Assembly (NCBI RefSeq): GCF_900117395.1
Contig: NZ_FPEG01000001.1
Span: 124,001 to 188,000, forward strand
Length of the DNA stretch: 64,000 bases
Reading direction: 5' to 3'
Origin: Agrococcus sp. Marseille-P2731
GTDB lineage: Bacteria > Actinomycetota > Actinomycetes > Actinomycetales > Microbacteriaceae
This document shows positions 10,045 through 18,478 of the stretch, piece after piece. How positions within the stretch are numbered: the stretch's first letter is position 1; every line of letters begins with the position of its first letter. Position numbers and translations under genes: made by a program. Under the pieces are notes generated by a model. The model saw nothing but the letters and a program-made list of their open reading frames with translations. It searched no databases and was not told the origin of the DNA.

Positions 10045-10826
10045 CCCCCACCCCAGTGCTCGAGACGAAGGACCTTGTCGCGGGCTACCTGCCTGGCGTG
10101 AACATCCTGAACGGCTGCTCGATCGTCGCCAACCAGGGCGACCTGATCGGCATCATCGGCCCGAACGGCGCGGGCAAGTCGACGCTGCTGAAGGCGGTCT
10201 TCGGCCAGGTCGGCATCCGCGAGGGCAGCGTGCTGCTGCACGGCGAGGAGATCACGGGGCTGAAGGCCGACCGGCTGGTCGGCAAGGGCGTCGGCATGGT
10301 GCCGCAGAACAACAACGTCTTCCCATCCCTCACCATCGAGGAGAACCTCGAGATGGGGCTCTTCCAGCAGCCCAAGCTGTTCCGGGAGCGCTTCGAGTTC
10401 GTCGGCGGCCTCTTCCCCGAGCTCGTGAAGCGGCGCAAGCAGCGCGCGGGCAGCCTCTCGGGCGGTGAGCGCCAGATGGTCGCGATGGGCCGCGCCCTCA
10501 TGATGGACCCCGCGGTGCTGCTGCTCGACGAGCCGAGCGCCGGCCTCAGCCCGGTGCGGCAGGACGAGACCTTCCTGCGCGTCGCCGAGATCAACAGCCA
10601 CGGCGTGACCATCGTGATGGTCGAGCAGAACGCGCGCCGCTGCCTGCAGATCTCGCACCGGGCGTACGTCCTCGATCAGGGCACGGATGCGTACACGGGC
10701 ACGGGCCGCGAGATGCTCAACGACCCGAAGGTGATCCAGCTCTACCTCGGCACCCTCGCGACCGACGTCGAGGAGAAGGCTCGCACCGAGTCGCAGCCGA
10801 CGGTGCAGCCGCCAGCGGGCGTCTAG
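10041..10826 (+). CDS. livF: Branched-chain amino acid ABC transporter ATPase LivF
   Basis: 261 residues. Walker A GPNGAGKS at about 40-47, Q-loop MVPQNNNVFPSLTIEENLEM, signature LSGGERQMVAMGRAL, Walker B VLLLDEPSAGLSP and switch MVEQNA are all intact. The start ATG overlaps the livG stop (ATGA). It forms the second nucleotide-binding subunit of the LivHMGF importer. A strong hairpin follows within 10 bp. The matching binding protein (livK) is not downstream but convergent on the other strand. Confidence 0.95.
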   Translation: MTPTPVLETKDLVAGYLPGVNILNGCSIVANQGDLIGIIGPNGAGKSTLLKAVFGQVGIREGSVLLHGEEITGLKADRLVGKGVGMVPQNNNVFPSLTIEENLEMGLFQQPKLFRERFEFVGGLFPELVKRRKQRAGSLSGGERQMVAMGRALMMDPAVLLLDEPSAGLSPVRQDETFLRVAEINSHGVTIVMVEQNARRCLQISHRAYVLDQGTDAYTGTGREMLNDPKVIQLYLGTLATDVEEKARTESQPTVQPPAGV

Positions 10827-10834
10827 CCGGGCAC

Positions 10835-10872
10835 AGCAGCGCGGGCCTCTCCTCGGAGGGGCCCGCGCTGCT
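10835..10872 (+). terminator. Terminator of livHMGF
   Basis: Perfect 13-bp stem AGCAGCGCGGGCC (10835-10847) / GGCCCGCGCTGCT (10860-10872) with a 12-nt loop, 8 bp after the livF stop. The downstream run is only TTGG, so it is U-poor, as is common in actinobacteria. Confidence 0.75.
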
Positions 10873-10881
10873 TGGTCTCGT

Positions 10882-11050
10882 GACGGCAGCGCGCTGCGCG
10901 CGCGGCCTCCTCGACCAGCGGAAGGATGACAGCGCGCTGCGCGCGCGGCCTCCTCGACCAGCGGAAGGACGGCAGCGCGCTGCGCGCGCGGCCTCCTCGA
11001 CCAGCGGAAGGACGGCAGCGCGCTGCGCGCGCGGCCTCCTCGACCAGCGG
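10882..11050. repeat. Four tandem copies of a 43-bp GC-rich repeat
   Basis: The unit includes CAGCGCGCTGCGCGCGCGG then CCTCCTCGACCAGCGGAAG and repeats at exactly 43-bp spacing (CAG triplets at 10887, 10930, 10973, 11016). The second copy has a GACG to ATGA-like change at its start, and the last copy ends at CCAGCGG near 11050. Each unit contains the self-complementary core AGCGCGCT. The array sits between two terminators in the gap between convergent livF and livK. It resembles the dispersed REP-like intergenic elements of Microbacteriaceae (GGTCTCGTGAC...CCTCGACCAGCGG), here tandemly amplified. It has no spacers, so it is not a CRISPR array. Confidence 0.85.
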
Positions 11051-11061
11051 GCACACGCGAA

Positions 11062-11087
11062 GAGGGCCCCGCCGCAGCGGGGCCCTC
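11062..11087 (-). terminator. Terminator of livK
   Basis: An 11-bp perfect stem, GAGGGCCCCGC (11062-11072) and GCGGGGCCCTC (11077-11087), with a CGCA loop, 20 bp beyond the livK stop. Being symmetrical it could also stop leftover rightward transcription from livF. Confidence 0.75.
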
Positions 11088-11106
11088 CTCGGTGTGATGC
11101 GTCAGG

Positions 11107-12402
11107 TCACTCGACGAGCGAGCCGAACTCCGTCGTCACGAGCGAGTAGGTGTTGTCGGCGCCGTACTGGTAGATGCCGATGTACGCCTCCGACGGGTCG
11201 CCGTTCTCATCGAAGGTGATGGGGCCGGAGTAGCCGTCGTAGTCGATGTCCTCGCCAGCCTCGATCAGCTCGAGGCAGTCGGCGATCGTCGTGCACTTCT
11301 CACCCTCGGCAGAGACCGACTGCAGGTTGTCGCGGATGGTGATCGCGTCGGCGCTGCCGCCCTGCACAGCGGCGAGCGCTGCCAGCACGACGGCGTCGTA
11401 CGACTCGGGAGCGTACGAGAAGTCGTCGAGGTCGGGGTTGATCGCGAGCAGGCGCTCACGGAAGTCATCCTCGGCCGTGTTGCCCGGCAGGGTGCCGTAC
11501 GCGCCCTCGAGCGCGCCGGGGGCGAGCGTCGTGTAGCTGTTCGACAGGTTGCCGTCAACGAAGTACATCCCCGTGCCGGGGAAGCCGTTCGTGATGAGCT
11601 CCGGCAGGATCTGCGCCGTCTCGGCGAAGGCGAGGATCGCGATCGCGTCGGGGTTGCCAGAGACGAGGTCGGCCACCTGGCCCGAGAAGTTCGAGTCGCC
11701 CGGGTTGTAGAGCACGCTGCCCGTGACCTCGCCGCCGTTCTCCACGAAGGTGTCGGTCACGTAGCCCTCGAGGCCCGTGCCGTACGGGTCGTTGAGCGTG
11801 ATGAAGCCGACCGAGGTCGCACCGTTGGCGAGGATCTGGTTCGCGAGCACGCGGCCCTGGAGCGCGTCGTTCGGAGCGGTGCGCCAGTAGAACCCGTCGT
11901 CCTCGTACTCGATGAAGTCGGAGGCCGTGTTCGCGGGCGAGATCTGCACGACCTGCGCGTCGATCAGGCGGTCGATGAACGTGAGCGAGACGCCCGACGA
12001 TGCCGCGCCGATGATGGCGTCGGCGCCGAGACCGATCAGCTCGTCCGCCGACTGCGTGGCGATGTCGGTCGTGGTGTCACCGGAGTCACGGTGCTCGAGC
12101 GTGATCTCGAACTCGAGACCTGCCTCCTCGAGCTCCTGCACCGCGAGGTCGACACCGGCGAACTCGGGCGGGCCGAGGTACTCGAGGTTGCCCGTCTGCG
12201 GCAGGATCGTGCCGATGACCAGGCTCGTGTCGGTCTCGCCGCCGCCTTCAGCGGGAGCGCTCTCGGAGGCGCCGGTCGACTCGGACGGCGCCGGGGTGCC
12301 GCCACCGCTGCAGGCGGCGAGCAGCAGCACACCCGCGGTCGCTGCGCCGAGCGCCGCGAGCCTGCGGGGGCTGCGCCCCTTGGTGCGAATGAAGGACTGC
12401 AT
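11107..12402 (-). CDS. livK: Branched-chain amino acid ABC transporter substrate-binding lipoprotein
   Basis: 431 residues from ATG 12402, which has GAGGAG 4 nt upstream; an upstream in-frame start at 12516 would bury the signal peptide. Residues 10-31 form a lipoprotein signal peptide with lipobox LLAAC (lipid-anchored Cys31), then a Ser/Gly/Glu-rich tether. The mature part is a type I periplasmic-binding fold (VIGTILPQTGNLEYLGPPEFAG, ADAIIGAASSGVSLTFI, FITLNDPYGTGL). It should deliver Leu/Ile/Val or similar ligands to LivHMGF. It is convergent with the permease/ATPase operon, so the two are separately transcribed. Confidence 0.93.
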   Translation of the reverse strand: MQSFIRTKGRSPRRLAALGAATAGVLLLAACSGGGTPAPSESTGASESAPAEGGGETDTSLVIGTILPQTGNLEYLGPPEFAGVDLAVQELEEAGLEFEITLEHRDSGDTTTDIATQSADELIGLGADAIIGAASSGVSLTFIDRLIDAQVVQISPANTASDFIEYEDDGFYWRTAPNDALQGRVLANQILANGATSVGFITLNDPYGTGLEGYVTDTFVENGGEVTGSVLYNPGDSNFSGQVADLVSGNPDAIAILAFAETAQILPELITNGFPGTGMYFVDGNLSNSYTTLAPGALEGAYGTLPGNTAEDDFRERLLAINPDLDDFSYAPESYDAVVLAALAAVQGGSADAITIRDNLQSVSAEGEKCTTIADCLELIEAGEDIDYDGYSGPITFDENGDPSEAYIGIYQYGADNTYSLVTTEFGSLVE

Positions 12403-12555
12403 TGTGCTCCTCAGTTGCATGGATGCACGCTGGCGCGTGCGTTGTTGCAACAGTAGGCGAGGAAGGCCCACTTTTCTGCCGTTCCGCGTCACGACCTTGT
12501 AACGGTCTTGCGTCAAACGCCCCCCGCCATACCCGGGGCATGACGGCGGATGCGC

Positions 12556-13470
12556 TCAGGCAGCAGGCGGGATCGGCCGGTGCCGACGGAGCTGGCGGCC
12601 GAGGAGGTCGGACGAGACCAGCAGCACCGACGCCCACACGCACGCGAAGCCGATCCACCGCTCGAGCGGCATCGGCTCGTGCATGACGAAGGCACCGAAC
12701 AGGAACGTCATGCTCGGTGCGAGGTACTGCGTGAAGGCGACCCAGGTGAGCGGGATGCGACGGGTCGCGGCCGCGAAGGCCAGCAGCGGCACCGCGGTGA
12801 CGACGCCGAAGCCGGCGGCGCCCAGGATGCCCGTGAGCCCGTTCGCACCCAGCGTCACCCCGTGGGCTGCGAAGGCGAAGGCCATCATCGCCAGGGAGGC
12901 GGGCAGCACCGCGACGGTCTCGATCGTGAAGCCCGACAGCGCATCCACCGAACCCCCGACGCGCTTCTTGATGAGGCCGTAGGTGCCGAACGAGAACGCC
13001 ACGAGCAGGCCGACCCACGGCACCTCGCCGTAGCCGACGATCATGACGCCGACCCCGACTGCGCCGAGGCCCACCGCGATCCACTGCAGCACCCGCAGGC
13101 GCTCCCCGAGGAAGATGACGGCGAGCACGACGCTCACGAGCGGGTTCAGGAAGTAGCCAAGGCTCGTCTCGAGCACGCGGTCGGAGAGCACCCCGATGAC
13201 GAAGGCCGTCCAGTTGACGAGCACCGCGTGGCCGGCGGCCACGAGCGTCCAGGTGTCGCGGCGGCTGCGGAGCACCTGGCGCATGCGTGCCCAGCCGCGC
13301 GTCATGGCGACGAGCGCGAAGGCGACCACGACCGACGAGATGACGCGCCAGCCGATGAGCTCGAACCCCTCGATGCCGCGGGTGAGCTGCAGGTAGATGG
13401 GGAGGAGGCCCCAGACGAAGTAGGCGAACAGCGCATAGCCGAGACCGGCGCGAGCGAGCTGCCCCATCAT
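12556..13470 (-). CDS. rarD: EamA/DMT-family transporter RarD
   Basis: 304 residues, about 10 membrane helices in two EamA halves. The opening GYALFAYFVWGLLPIYLQLT and the motifs GWRVISSVVV and FTQYLAPSMTFLFGAFVMHE identify RarD, a drug/metabolite-superfamily member whose substrate is not established. ATG at 13470 or 13467 sits directly after AGGGAGGG, so the exact start is uncertain by one codon. It follows groES in the same direction, but a strong hairpin separates the two. Confidence 0.88.
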   Translation of the reverse strand: MMGQLARAGLGYALFAYFVWGLLPIYLQLTRGIEGFELIGWRVISSVVVAFALVAMTRGWARMRQVLRSRRDTWTLVAAGHAVLVNWTAFVIGVLSDRVLETSLGYFLNPLVSVVLAVIFLGERLRVLQWIAVGLGAVGVGVMIVGYGEVPWVGLLVAFSFGTYGLIKKRVGGSVDALSGFTIETVAVLPASLAMMAFAFAAHGVTLGANGLTGILGAAGFGVVTAVPLLAFAAATRRIPLTWVAFTQYLAPSMTFLFGAFVMHEPMPLERWIGFACVWASVLLVSSDLLGRQLRRHRPIPPAA

Positions 13471-13490
13471 CCCTCCCTGGAAGATGCGAA

Positions 13491-13518
13491 GGCGGCTCCC
13501 CTGTGCAGGGGAGCCGCC
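13491..13518 (-). terminator. Terminator of groES
   Basis: A 13-bp inverted repeat GGCGGCTCCCCTG (13491-13503) / CAGGGGAGCCGCC (13506-13518) with a very tight loop, 17 bp downstream of the groES stop and before rarD. Confidence 0.7.
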
Positions 13519-13535
13519 AGTGCGTCAGTGGTGCG

Positions 13536-13832
13536 TCAGCGCTCCACGATGGCGAGCACGTCGCGCGCCGAGAGCACCAGGTACTCGTCGGCGCCGTACT
13601 TGATCTCGGTGCCGCCGTACTTCGAGTAGAGCACCCGGTCGCCGACCGACACGTCCATCGGGACGCGGTTGCCGTTGTCGTCGATGCGGCCGGGGCCGAC
13701 GGCGACGACTTCGCCCTCCTGGGGCTTCTCCTTGGCGGTGTCAGGGATGACGAGACCGCTTGCAGTGGTCGTCTCAGCCTCGACCTGCTGGATGACGATG
13801 CGGTCCTCGAGCGGCTTGATGGAAACCGACAC
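13536..13832 (-). CDS. groES: Co-chaperonin GroES
   Basis: 98 residues, full length. It forms the heptameric lid of the GroEL chaperonin. Visible features are [27 protein letters not shown] (mobile loop region), the VGPGR turn, [15 protein letters not shown] and the end [14 protein letters not shown]. The start is GTG 13832 with AGAGG upstream. No groEL follows, as in many actinobacteria where groEL copies lie elsewhere. It is preceded by a perfect CIRCE element overlapping its promoter, so HrcA should repress it until heat shock. Confidence 0.97.
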   Translation of the reverse strand: MSVSIKPLEDRIVIQQVEAETTTASGLVIPDTAKEKPQEGEVVAVGPGRIDDNGNRVPMDVSVGDRVLYSKYGGTEIKYGADEYLVLSARDVLAIVER

Positions 13833-13889
13833 GGTTGCCTCTTTCTGTCAGACTTTGGGGTCCGTCCGGACGGGCCGGACAACACCCCA

Positions 13890-13919
13890 AGCCTAGGCGC
13901 TCGATTGGCACTCGGTCAA
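13890..13919 (-). promoter_or_regulatory. groES promoter
   Basis: Minus strand TTGACC (complement of 13914-13919), an 18-bp spacer and TAGGCT (complement of 13890-13895). The -35 lies inside the CIRCE spacer, so HrcA binding would block RNA polymerase. The transcript leader is about 50 nt. Confidence 0.7.
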
Positions 13920-13931
13920 CATGAGTGCCAG
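13905..13931. promoter_or_regulatory. CIRCE operator (HrcA site)
   Basis: TTGGCACTC (13905-13913), a 9-nt spacer, then GAGTGCCAG (13923-13931). This matches the CIRCE consensus TTAGCACTC-N9-GAGTGCTAA with the canonical spacer length. Confidence 0.92.
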
Positions 13932-13997
13932 CCGTTCGCCTCCGGCGGACCTCCGGCGGCCATCGGCGTCCGGTTCGCGCGGTGCTTGACTGGAGCC

Positions 13998-15179
13998 ATG
14001 GATGCCGATGCCCTGCGACTGCTGCTGTCGACCGAGGGGCTCGCGCTGCTCGAGCGCGTCGAGGCGGGCGATGGCGATGGCATCGAGGGGCGCGACGACG
14101 TCGTGCGCGCCGTCTCGCGCCTGCGGGCGGAGGGTCACGACGCCCAGCTCGTGGCCGCCGTGCTCACGCAGCTGCGACTGCGCCGCCGCGCCCGCGCGAA
14201 GTTCGGCGAGTTCGCGAGCGGCATGCTCTTCACCGAGGCGGGCCTCGAGCAGGCGACGCGGCTGCGCGTCGCCGCGCACCATGCGGGGCGGATGCGCGAG
14301 GCCGGCATCGCGTCGGTCGCCGACCTGGGCTGCGGCATCGGCGCCGACGCGCTCGCGTTCGCGACGCTCGGGCTCGAGGTCACGGCGGTCGAGCGCGACG
14401 AGGTGACCGCGGCGGTCGCGTCGTACAACCTGGCGCCGTGGAACGCATCCGTGGTGCACGGGGATGCCCTCGAGACCGCAGTCGACGTCGAGGCCCTGTG
14501 GTTCGACCCCGCCCGCCGCGACGAGCGGAAGCGGCTGAGCGACCCCGGCGACTGGTCGCCCGCGCTCGACGCGGTGTTCGCGCGCGCGACGGAGCAGCCG
14601 GCCGGCATCAAGCTGGCGCCCGGCATCGATCGGGCGCTGCTGCCTGCGGATGCGGAGCACCAGTGGGTCATGGACGGGCTCGAGACCGTCGAGGCCGTGG
14701 TGTGGACGGGGCGGCTCGCGCGCGCGGGCGTGGCCCGCAGCGCGCTGGTGCTGAGCGACGCCGGCGCGGCGGAGCTGACGGGCGACCCCTCGCACCCCGA
14801 ACCGGGCGAGCTGGGCGCGTTCCTGTACGAGCCGGCGGGGGCGGTGATCAGGGCAGAGCTGATCGGTGCGCTCGCAGAGCGGCTGGGCGCGACGGGCGTG
14901 AGCGAGGGCATCGCCTATCTGAGCGGGCCGGCGCACGTCACGACGCCGCTCGCGCAGGCCTTCCGCGTGCGCGAGACGCTGCCGCTCGACGAGCGCGGCA
15001 TCGCGCGGCGGCTGCGCGAGCTCGGCATCGGCGAGCTCGAGATCAAGAAGCGGGGGGCCGACATCGACCCGGCCGCGTTCCGGAAGCGGTTGAAGCTCGC
15101 GGGCTCCGAGCGGGCGACGCTCTTCGCCACCCGCATCAGCGGGCGGCACCGGGCCGTGCTCGCCGACCGGGTGCCGTAA
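13998..15179 (+). CDS. Class I SAM-dependent methyltransferase with THUMP-like C-terminus
   Basis: 393 residues from ATG 13998 (GGAG 5 nt upstream). The Rossmann methyltransferase core has motif I VADLGCGIGADALAF at about 108-121 and the acidic strand-2 end AVERD near 130. WFDPARRDE at 168-176 replaces the usual NPPY-type motif. The C-terminal part (FRVRETLPLDERGIARRLRE...KKRGADIDPAAFRKRL) matches the THUMP-like domain of this actinobacterial family. The substrate, probably RNA, is unknown. Divergent from groES across the CIRCE region. Confidence 0.85.
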   Translation: MDADALRLLLSTEGLALLERVEAGDGDGIEGRDDVVRAVSRLRAEGHDAQLVAAVLTQLRLRRRARAKFGEFASGMLFTEAGLEQATRLRVAAHHAGRMREAGIASVADLGCGIGADALAFATLGLEVTAVERDEVTAAVASYNLAPWNASVVHGDALETAVDVEALWFDPARRDERKRLSDPGDWSPALDAVFARATEQPAGIKLAPGIDRALLPADAEHQWVMDGLETVEAVVWTGRLARAGVARSALVLSDAGAAELTGDPSHPEPGELGAFLYEPAGAVIRAELIGALAERLGATGVSEGIAYLSGPAHVTTPLAQAFRVRETLPLDERGIARRLRELGIGELEIKKRGADIDPAAFRKRLKLAGSERATLFATRISGRHRAVLADRVP

Positions 15180-15249
15180 CACGGACGCTTGTTGCCCGAT
15201 TGTCACGCCTATTGCATCACAGCACAGGCTCTGCTTGCCTTTGATCCCC

Positions 15250-15265
15250 TAGCAACGTAGCAACG
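15250..15265 (+). repeat. Short tandem repeat TAGCAACG x2 upstream of the secreted-protein gene
   Basis: Two adjacent copies of TAGCAACG, 11 bp before the ATG at 15277. It may be part of a promoter or operator; no clear -10/-35 pair was found around it. Confidence 0.35.
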
Positions 15266-15276
15266 GAGTTGACGTC

Positions 15277-16254
15277 ATGAGAGCAACACCTCTTCTGGTC
15301 CTGCCACTGTCCGCGAGCTTAGCCTTATTGCCGACACCCATCTTTCCTGAGGCGGACTCAGTCCTCTCGTCGATCGAGGCCGTCCACGCGGTCGCTCCTT
15401 CACTTTGGGACGTTGTGCCGTTCGACGAACGATTGGATGGCGCCGCGGGCGAAAGCCAGAGTTCCTCTGTCACTGCAGGCTCCGACGTCAGCGTCACGTC
15501 GGATCACGAATCAGTAACTATCGGCTTGGACTACGGTGCCGCTCCAACCGAGATAGTGGTTGCCACGCCGATTGCAGCCGCGAGTGACGCGGAATTTGAC
15601 CTGAACTCCGGTGCCTCGGTCAGCCAGAGTGACGAGCTCGCAATCGATCAGGTGACTGAAGCGACGGAATCTAGCGTGCGCATGACTTCGGTGCTCGACA
15701 ATTCGAGCGCTCTCGATCGCCTGCAGTACACATTTGAAGGCGCGGTGCTGTTCGAGGCCGAAGACGGCTCAGTCGAAGTCGGTCTTGCGGGAGATGAAGT
15801 GGGCGCACTCATCATCGGGCAAGTCGAGCAGCCGTGGGCAATCGACGCCAACGGAACTCCCCTCGATACACATTACTCTGTCGACGGAGACAACCTTACC
15901 CAACACGTGGAGCTGCAGGCTGACACTGCGTTCCCGGTAGTCGCCGATCCGCATTTCGTGTGGACAAACAACACGAACAACTTTGAGATCAAATGGACAC
16001 GATCGGAGACTGTGGCACTAGCCAACGGGGGCTACGGGCCCGCTATCGACTTCGCGGCCTCATGCGGCGCCTTCAAGTTCCTGCCCCCGGCTGTGAGGGG
16101 CGCATTGTTTGCCACCTGCCTAGACGCGTACGCGAGATTCGTGACTGCCGCCAAAATTCAGAAGGCTAGCGGTATCGGGTGCATCAAGATCAACGGAGAC
16201 ACGTCACCTGTTTGGGTGTTAGGGCCACTTCCGTACACCTGCGTCAAGTCGTGA
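15277..16254 (+). CDS. Secreted protein of unknown function
   Basis: 325 residues. I do not recognise the family. An N-terminal hydrophobic segment (about 4-22) is a probable signal peptide. A Ser/Ala/Thr-rich middle with many short beta-like stretches follows, including a DRLQYTFEGAVLFEAEDGSVEVGL and DTHYSVDGDNLTQHVEL region. The C-terminal ~90 residues contain four cysteines (in SCGAFKF, ATCLDA, IGCIKI and YTCVKS), which could form two disulfides outside the cell. Codon use and base composition are clearly less GC-rich than the neighbours, and the gene is followed by ~760 bp without genes, so recent acquisition is likely. GGAG lies upstream of ATG 15277. Confidence 0.7.
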   Translation: MRATPLLVLPLSASLALLPTPIFPEADSVLSSIEAVHAVAPSLWDVVPFDERLDGAAGESQSSSVTAGSDVSVTSDHESVTIGLDYGAAPTEIVVATPIAAASDAEFDLNSGASVSQSDELAIDQVTEATESSVRMTSVLDNSSALDRLQYTFEGAVLFEAEDGSVEVGLAGDEVGALIIGQVEQPWAIDANGTPLDTHYSVDGDNLTQHVELQADTAFPVVADPHFVWTNNTNNFEIKWTRSETVALANGGYGPAIDFAASCGAFKFLPPAVRGALFATCLDAYARFVTAAKIQKASGIGCIKINGDTSPVWVLGPLPYTCVKS

Positions 16255-17013
16255 ACTTACCCGCCTGACCCGTGCCCGCCTGACCCCTTCCTGCTGCCTG
16301 TCGGAGGGGAACTGTCTCGCCTTGAGGTCGCCTCCGTCAGGTCTTCAGCGGTGACGCGGCTTGGACATGGCCGGCCTAGTGGATTTGGTGGTTCCGCCTC
16401 GCTCAGCTCAGAGGCTTGTACGACACAGCGATGCTCGGCCGTCGTAAGTGACGACTACTGCGGTTTCGATGGGGCTTACTGAGGCGCGAGAGGGCGAGCG
16501 TCGCCACCATGTGACCAGCAAGAACAGCATGGGTAGTGTTGTCAGTCGACCATGGTGCAGGCGCATCAACGAGGTGCCATCGTGAGGTTCTGACTACGCT
16601 CCGTTAGTCAAAGACCTCGCGTAACCCGCCACGGTAGATGTCCTGGCAGCATCAGGAGGTCGCTGGCACTCGCACCCGACAGCGCCGACCGGGCCTATCG
16701 CCAGCGATCGAGGGTTTCTTGCGCATGCTGGAACACCTCAGGCTTTGCAGAGTGGCCGCGAGATGCGAAGCAGCGCGACACTGCTGCCAAACACCCTAGG
16801 TTCAAGGCCTTGCTCTCACAGCAGTGAGTTCGGTTCAAGCGGCGCACTGTCGAGACGGGCCCGACAGCCTCTCGCCCGCACGAGTGCGCTCCGAGCTCCG
16901 AGCGCAACGTCCATCGCAACGTACAACGGCGTCCGGTACTCGATCTTGGCGATCAACGGCGTGCGGCTGAAGTTTGCGTGGGCCTCGCGGTGATCGCTGC
17001 AGCTCGGGCGCGC
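16255..17013. other. Gene-free, lower-GC intergenic stretch
   Basis: About 760 bp with no convincing coding sequence on either strand. Short open frames at 16695-16919 (minus) and 16745-16993 (plus) lack ribosome binding sites and recognisable protein features. A direct repeat of CCCGCCTGACCC lies just after the upstream gene (about 16260-16285). Composition is lower in GC than the flanks. It may be decayed coding DNA at the edge of an acquired segment. Confidence 0.6.
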
Positions 17014-17322
17014 TCAGGCTGCGAGCAGCTGCGGCAGCCAGATGTTCGCGGCGATGATCAGGTGCACGACGGCGATGACCGTCGCGACGGCGCCGATGAT
17101 GGTCGCGATCAGCGGCCATGGCCGCGCCTGGCGGTCGCGGCGGAGCGCCACGGCACCGCAGGCGATGCCCGCGATCGCCGCTGGAAGGCCGAGCCCGCTC
17201 GCGAAGGCGAAGAGGAGCCCCAGCGCCGAGAAGAGCACCGAGGCCCAGGTGACGGTGCTCCATGCCTTGTGCGCGACGGCACCCGACCCGGTGGGATCGG
17301 GCGCCGTCGCGCCATCCGTCAT
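17014..17322 (-). CDS. Small DUF4190-like membrane protein
   Basis: 102 residues from ATG 17322, 7 bp after the stop of the upstream gene. It has a short polar Thr/Pro N-terminus, then about three hydrophobic helices: a TWASVLFSALGLLFAFASG segment, one including GLPAAIAGIACGAVALRRDR, and an IATIIGAVATVIAVVHLII segment. The pattern helix - Gly-rich turn - basic loop ARPWPLIA - helix matches the same part of the next protein upstream ([18 protein letters not shown]), so the two are paralogous in the DUF4190 manner. Function unknown; probably an inner-membrane partner of its neighbour. Confidence 0.7.
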   Translation of the reverse strand: MTDGATAPDPTGSGAVAHKAWSTVTWASVLFSALGLLFAFASGLGLPAAIAGIACGAVALRRDRQARPWPLIATIIGAVATVIAVVHLIIAANIWLPQLLAA

Positions 17323-17329
17323 CACCGGA

Positions 17330-18397
17330 TCACAGTCCCGCGTACTGGATCCAGGCGATGACGCTCGAGACGTTGAAGATGAACAGCGCCAGCGAGGCGA
17401 CCGCCGCGATCGCACCCACGATGCCCAGGATCAGCGGCCAGGGCTTCGCCTCGGGGTTCTTCTTCATCGCGACGAAGCCGAGGATCGAGCCCGCGGCCGC
17501 CGGCAGGAAGCCGAGCCCGAAGACGAACGTGAGCAGGACGCCGAGGCCGGTCAGCACCATCGACCAGATCGTGATGCTCTTGAGCTTCTTCTCGCCCGGC
17601 TGGCCGTACGGCGCCTGCGCGTAGCCCGTCTGCTGGCCGTAGCCGCCCGCGTTCGCGTCGCCGTACTGCTGCTGCGCCTGCTGGCCGTAGGCGGGCGGCT
17701 GCCCGTAGGCCTGCTGGCCGTACGCCTGCTGGCCGTAGCCGGCGTCAGCCGGAGCGCTCGCCTGGCCGTAGGCCTGCTGGCCATAGCCGGCATCAGCCGG
17801 AGCGCTCGCCTGGCCATGGGACTGCTGACCATAGCCGGCATCAGCCGGGGCGCTCGCCTGCGGCTGGCCGTACGCCTGCTGCTGGCCATAGGGCTGCTGC
17901 TGACCGTAGGGCTGCTGCTGTGCGTAGGGATCCTGGCCCTGGCTCGCCTGCTGACCGTATCCAGCCTGCTGACCGTAGGAGGGAGCGCTCTGGCTCTGCG
18001 CGCTCTGTCCATATCCGGTCTGCTGCCCATAGGGCTGCTCGGCGCCGGCCTGCTGACCATATGACGGGGCGTCAGCCTGCTGGCCGTATGACGGCGCGCT
18101 GCCCTGCTGCCCATACGACGGCGCATCAGCCTGCTGGCCGTACGAGGGCGTATCCTGCTGCTGCCCGAACGCGGGCGCCTGCTGGTCGCTGAAGCTCGCG
18201 GCGGGAGCCTCGTGCGCCTGACCGAACGACGGCGCCTGCTCGGCCTGCTGACCGAAGTCGGCGGTCGGCGCCTGACCGAAGTCTGCGGCGGGCTGCTGGG
18301 CATCCCCGTGCTGGGCATCGCCGCTCTGGGCGCCGTCCTGCTCGGGCTGATCGGGCCGACGGAAGCGGTCGTCGGCAGGCGGGAACTGGTCGCTCAC
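17330..18397 (-). CDS. DUF4190-type membrane protein with YGQQ-repeat low-complexity domain
   Basis: 355 residues from GTG 18397, which has an excellent AAGGAGG 5 nt upstream; the longer ATG frame has none. Residues ~1-260 are low complexity: dozens of Tyr-Gly-Gln-Gln units ([17 protein letters not shown]) with Ala/Ser/Pro/Asp spacers such as [12 protein letters not shown] in triplicate. The last ~95 residues hold about three membrane helices with the DUF4190-like motif [14 protein letters not shown]. No signal peptide is visible, so the Q/Y-rich part probably faces the cytoplasm. Its composition resembles prion-like or phase-separating domains. Its two neighbours share the membrane module. 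Function unknown. Confidence 0.8.
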   Translation of the reverse strand: MSDQFPPADDRFRRPDQPEQDGAQSGDAQHGDAQQPAADFGQAPTADFGQQAEQAPSFGQAHEAPAASFSDQQAPAFGQQQDTPSYGQQADAPSYGQQGSAPSYGQQADAPSYGQQAGAEQPYGQQTGYGQSAQSQSAPSYGQQAGYGQQASQGQDPYAQQQPYGQQQPYGQQQAYGQPQASAPADAGYGQQSHGQASAPADAGYGQQAYGQASAPADAGYGQQAYGQQAYGQPPAYGQQAQQQYGDANAGGYGQQTGYAQAPYGQPGEKKLKSITIWSMVLTGLGVLLTFVFGLGFLPAAAGSILGFVAMKKNPEAKPWPLILGIVGAIAAVASLALFIFNVSSVIAWIQYAGL

Positions 18398-18478
18398 GGG
18401 ATCCTCCTTGCGAAGCGCGGATGCGCGCACCCACCGTACCGCCCGGCAGGCGGCGGAAGGCTGAGATCTGAGGGAGCG

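Noticed and set aside
10882..11050. CRISPR array
   Set aside because: The units are joined head to tail at 43 bp with no unique spacers, and no cas genes are nearby.
13503..13997. N-terminal extension of the THUMP-like methyltransferase
   Set aside because: The upstream part is antisense to groES and crosses the CIRCE element. ATG 13998 has a ribosome binding site.
16695..16993. Two short genes in the low-GC patch
   Set aside because: Both frames lack ribosome binding sites, start/stop context and any protein-like pattern, and they overlap on opposite strands.
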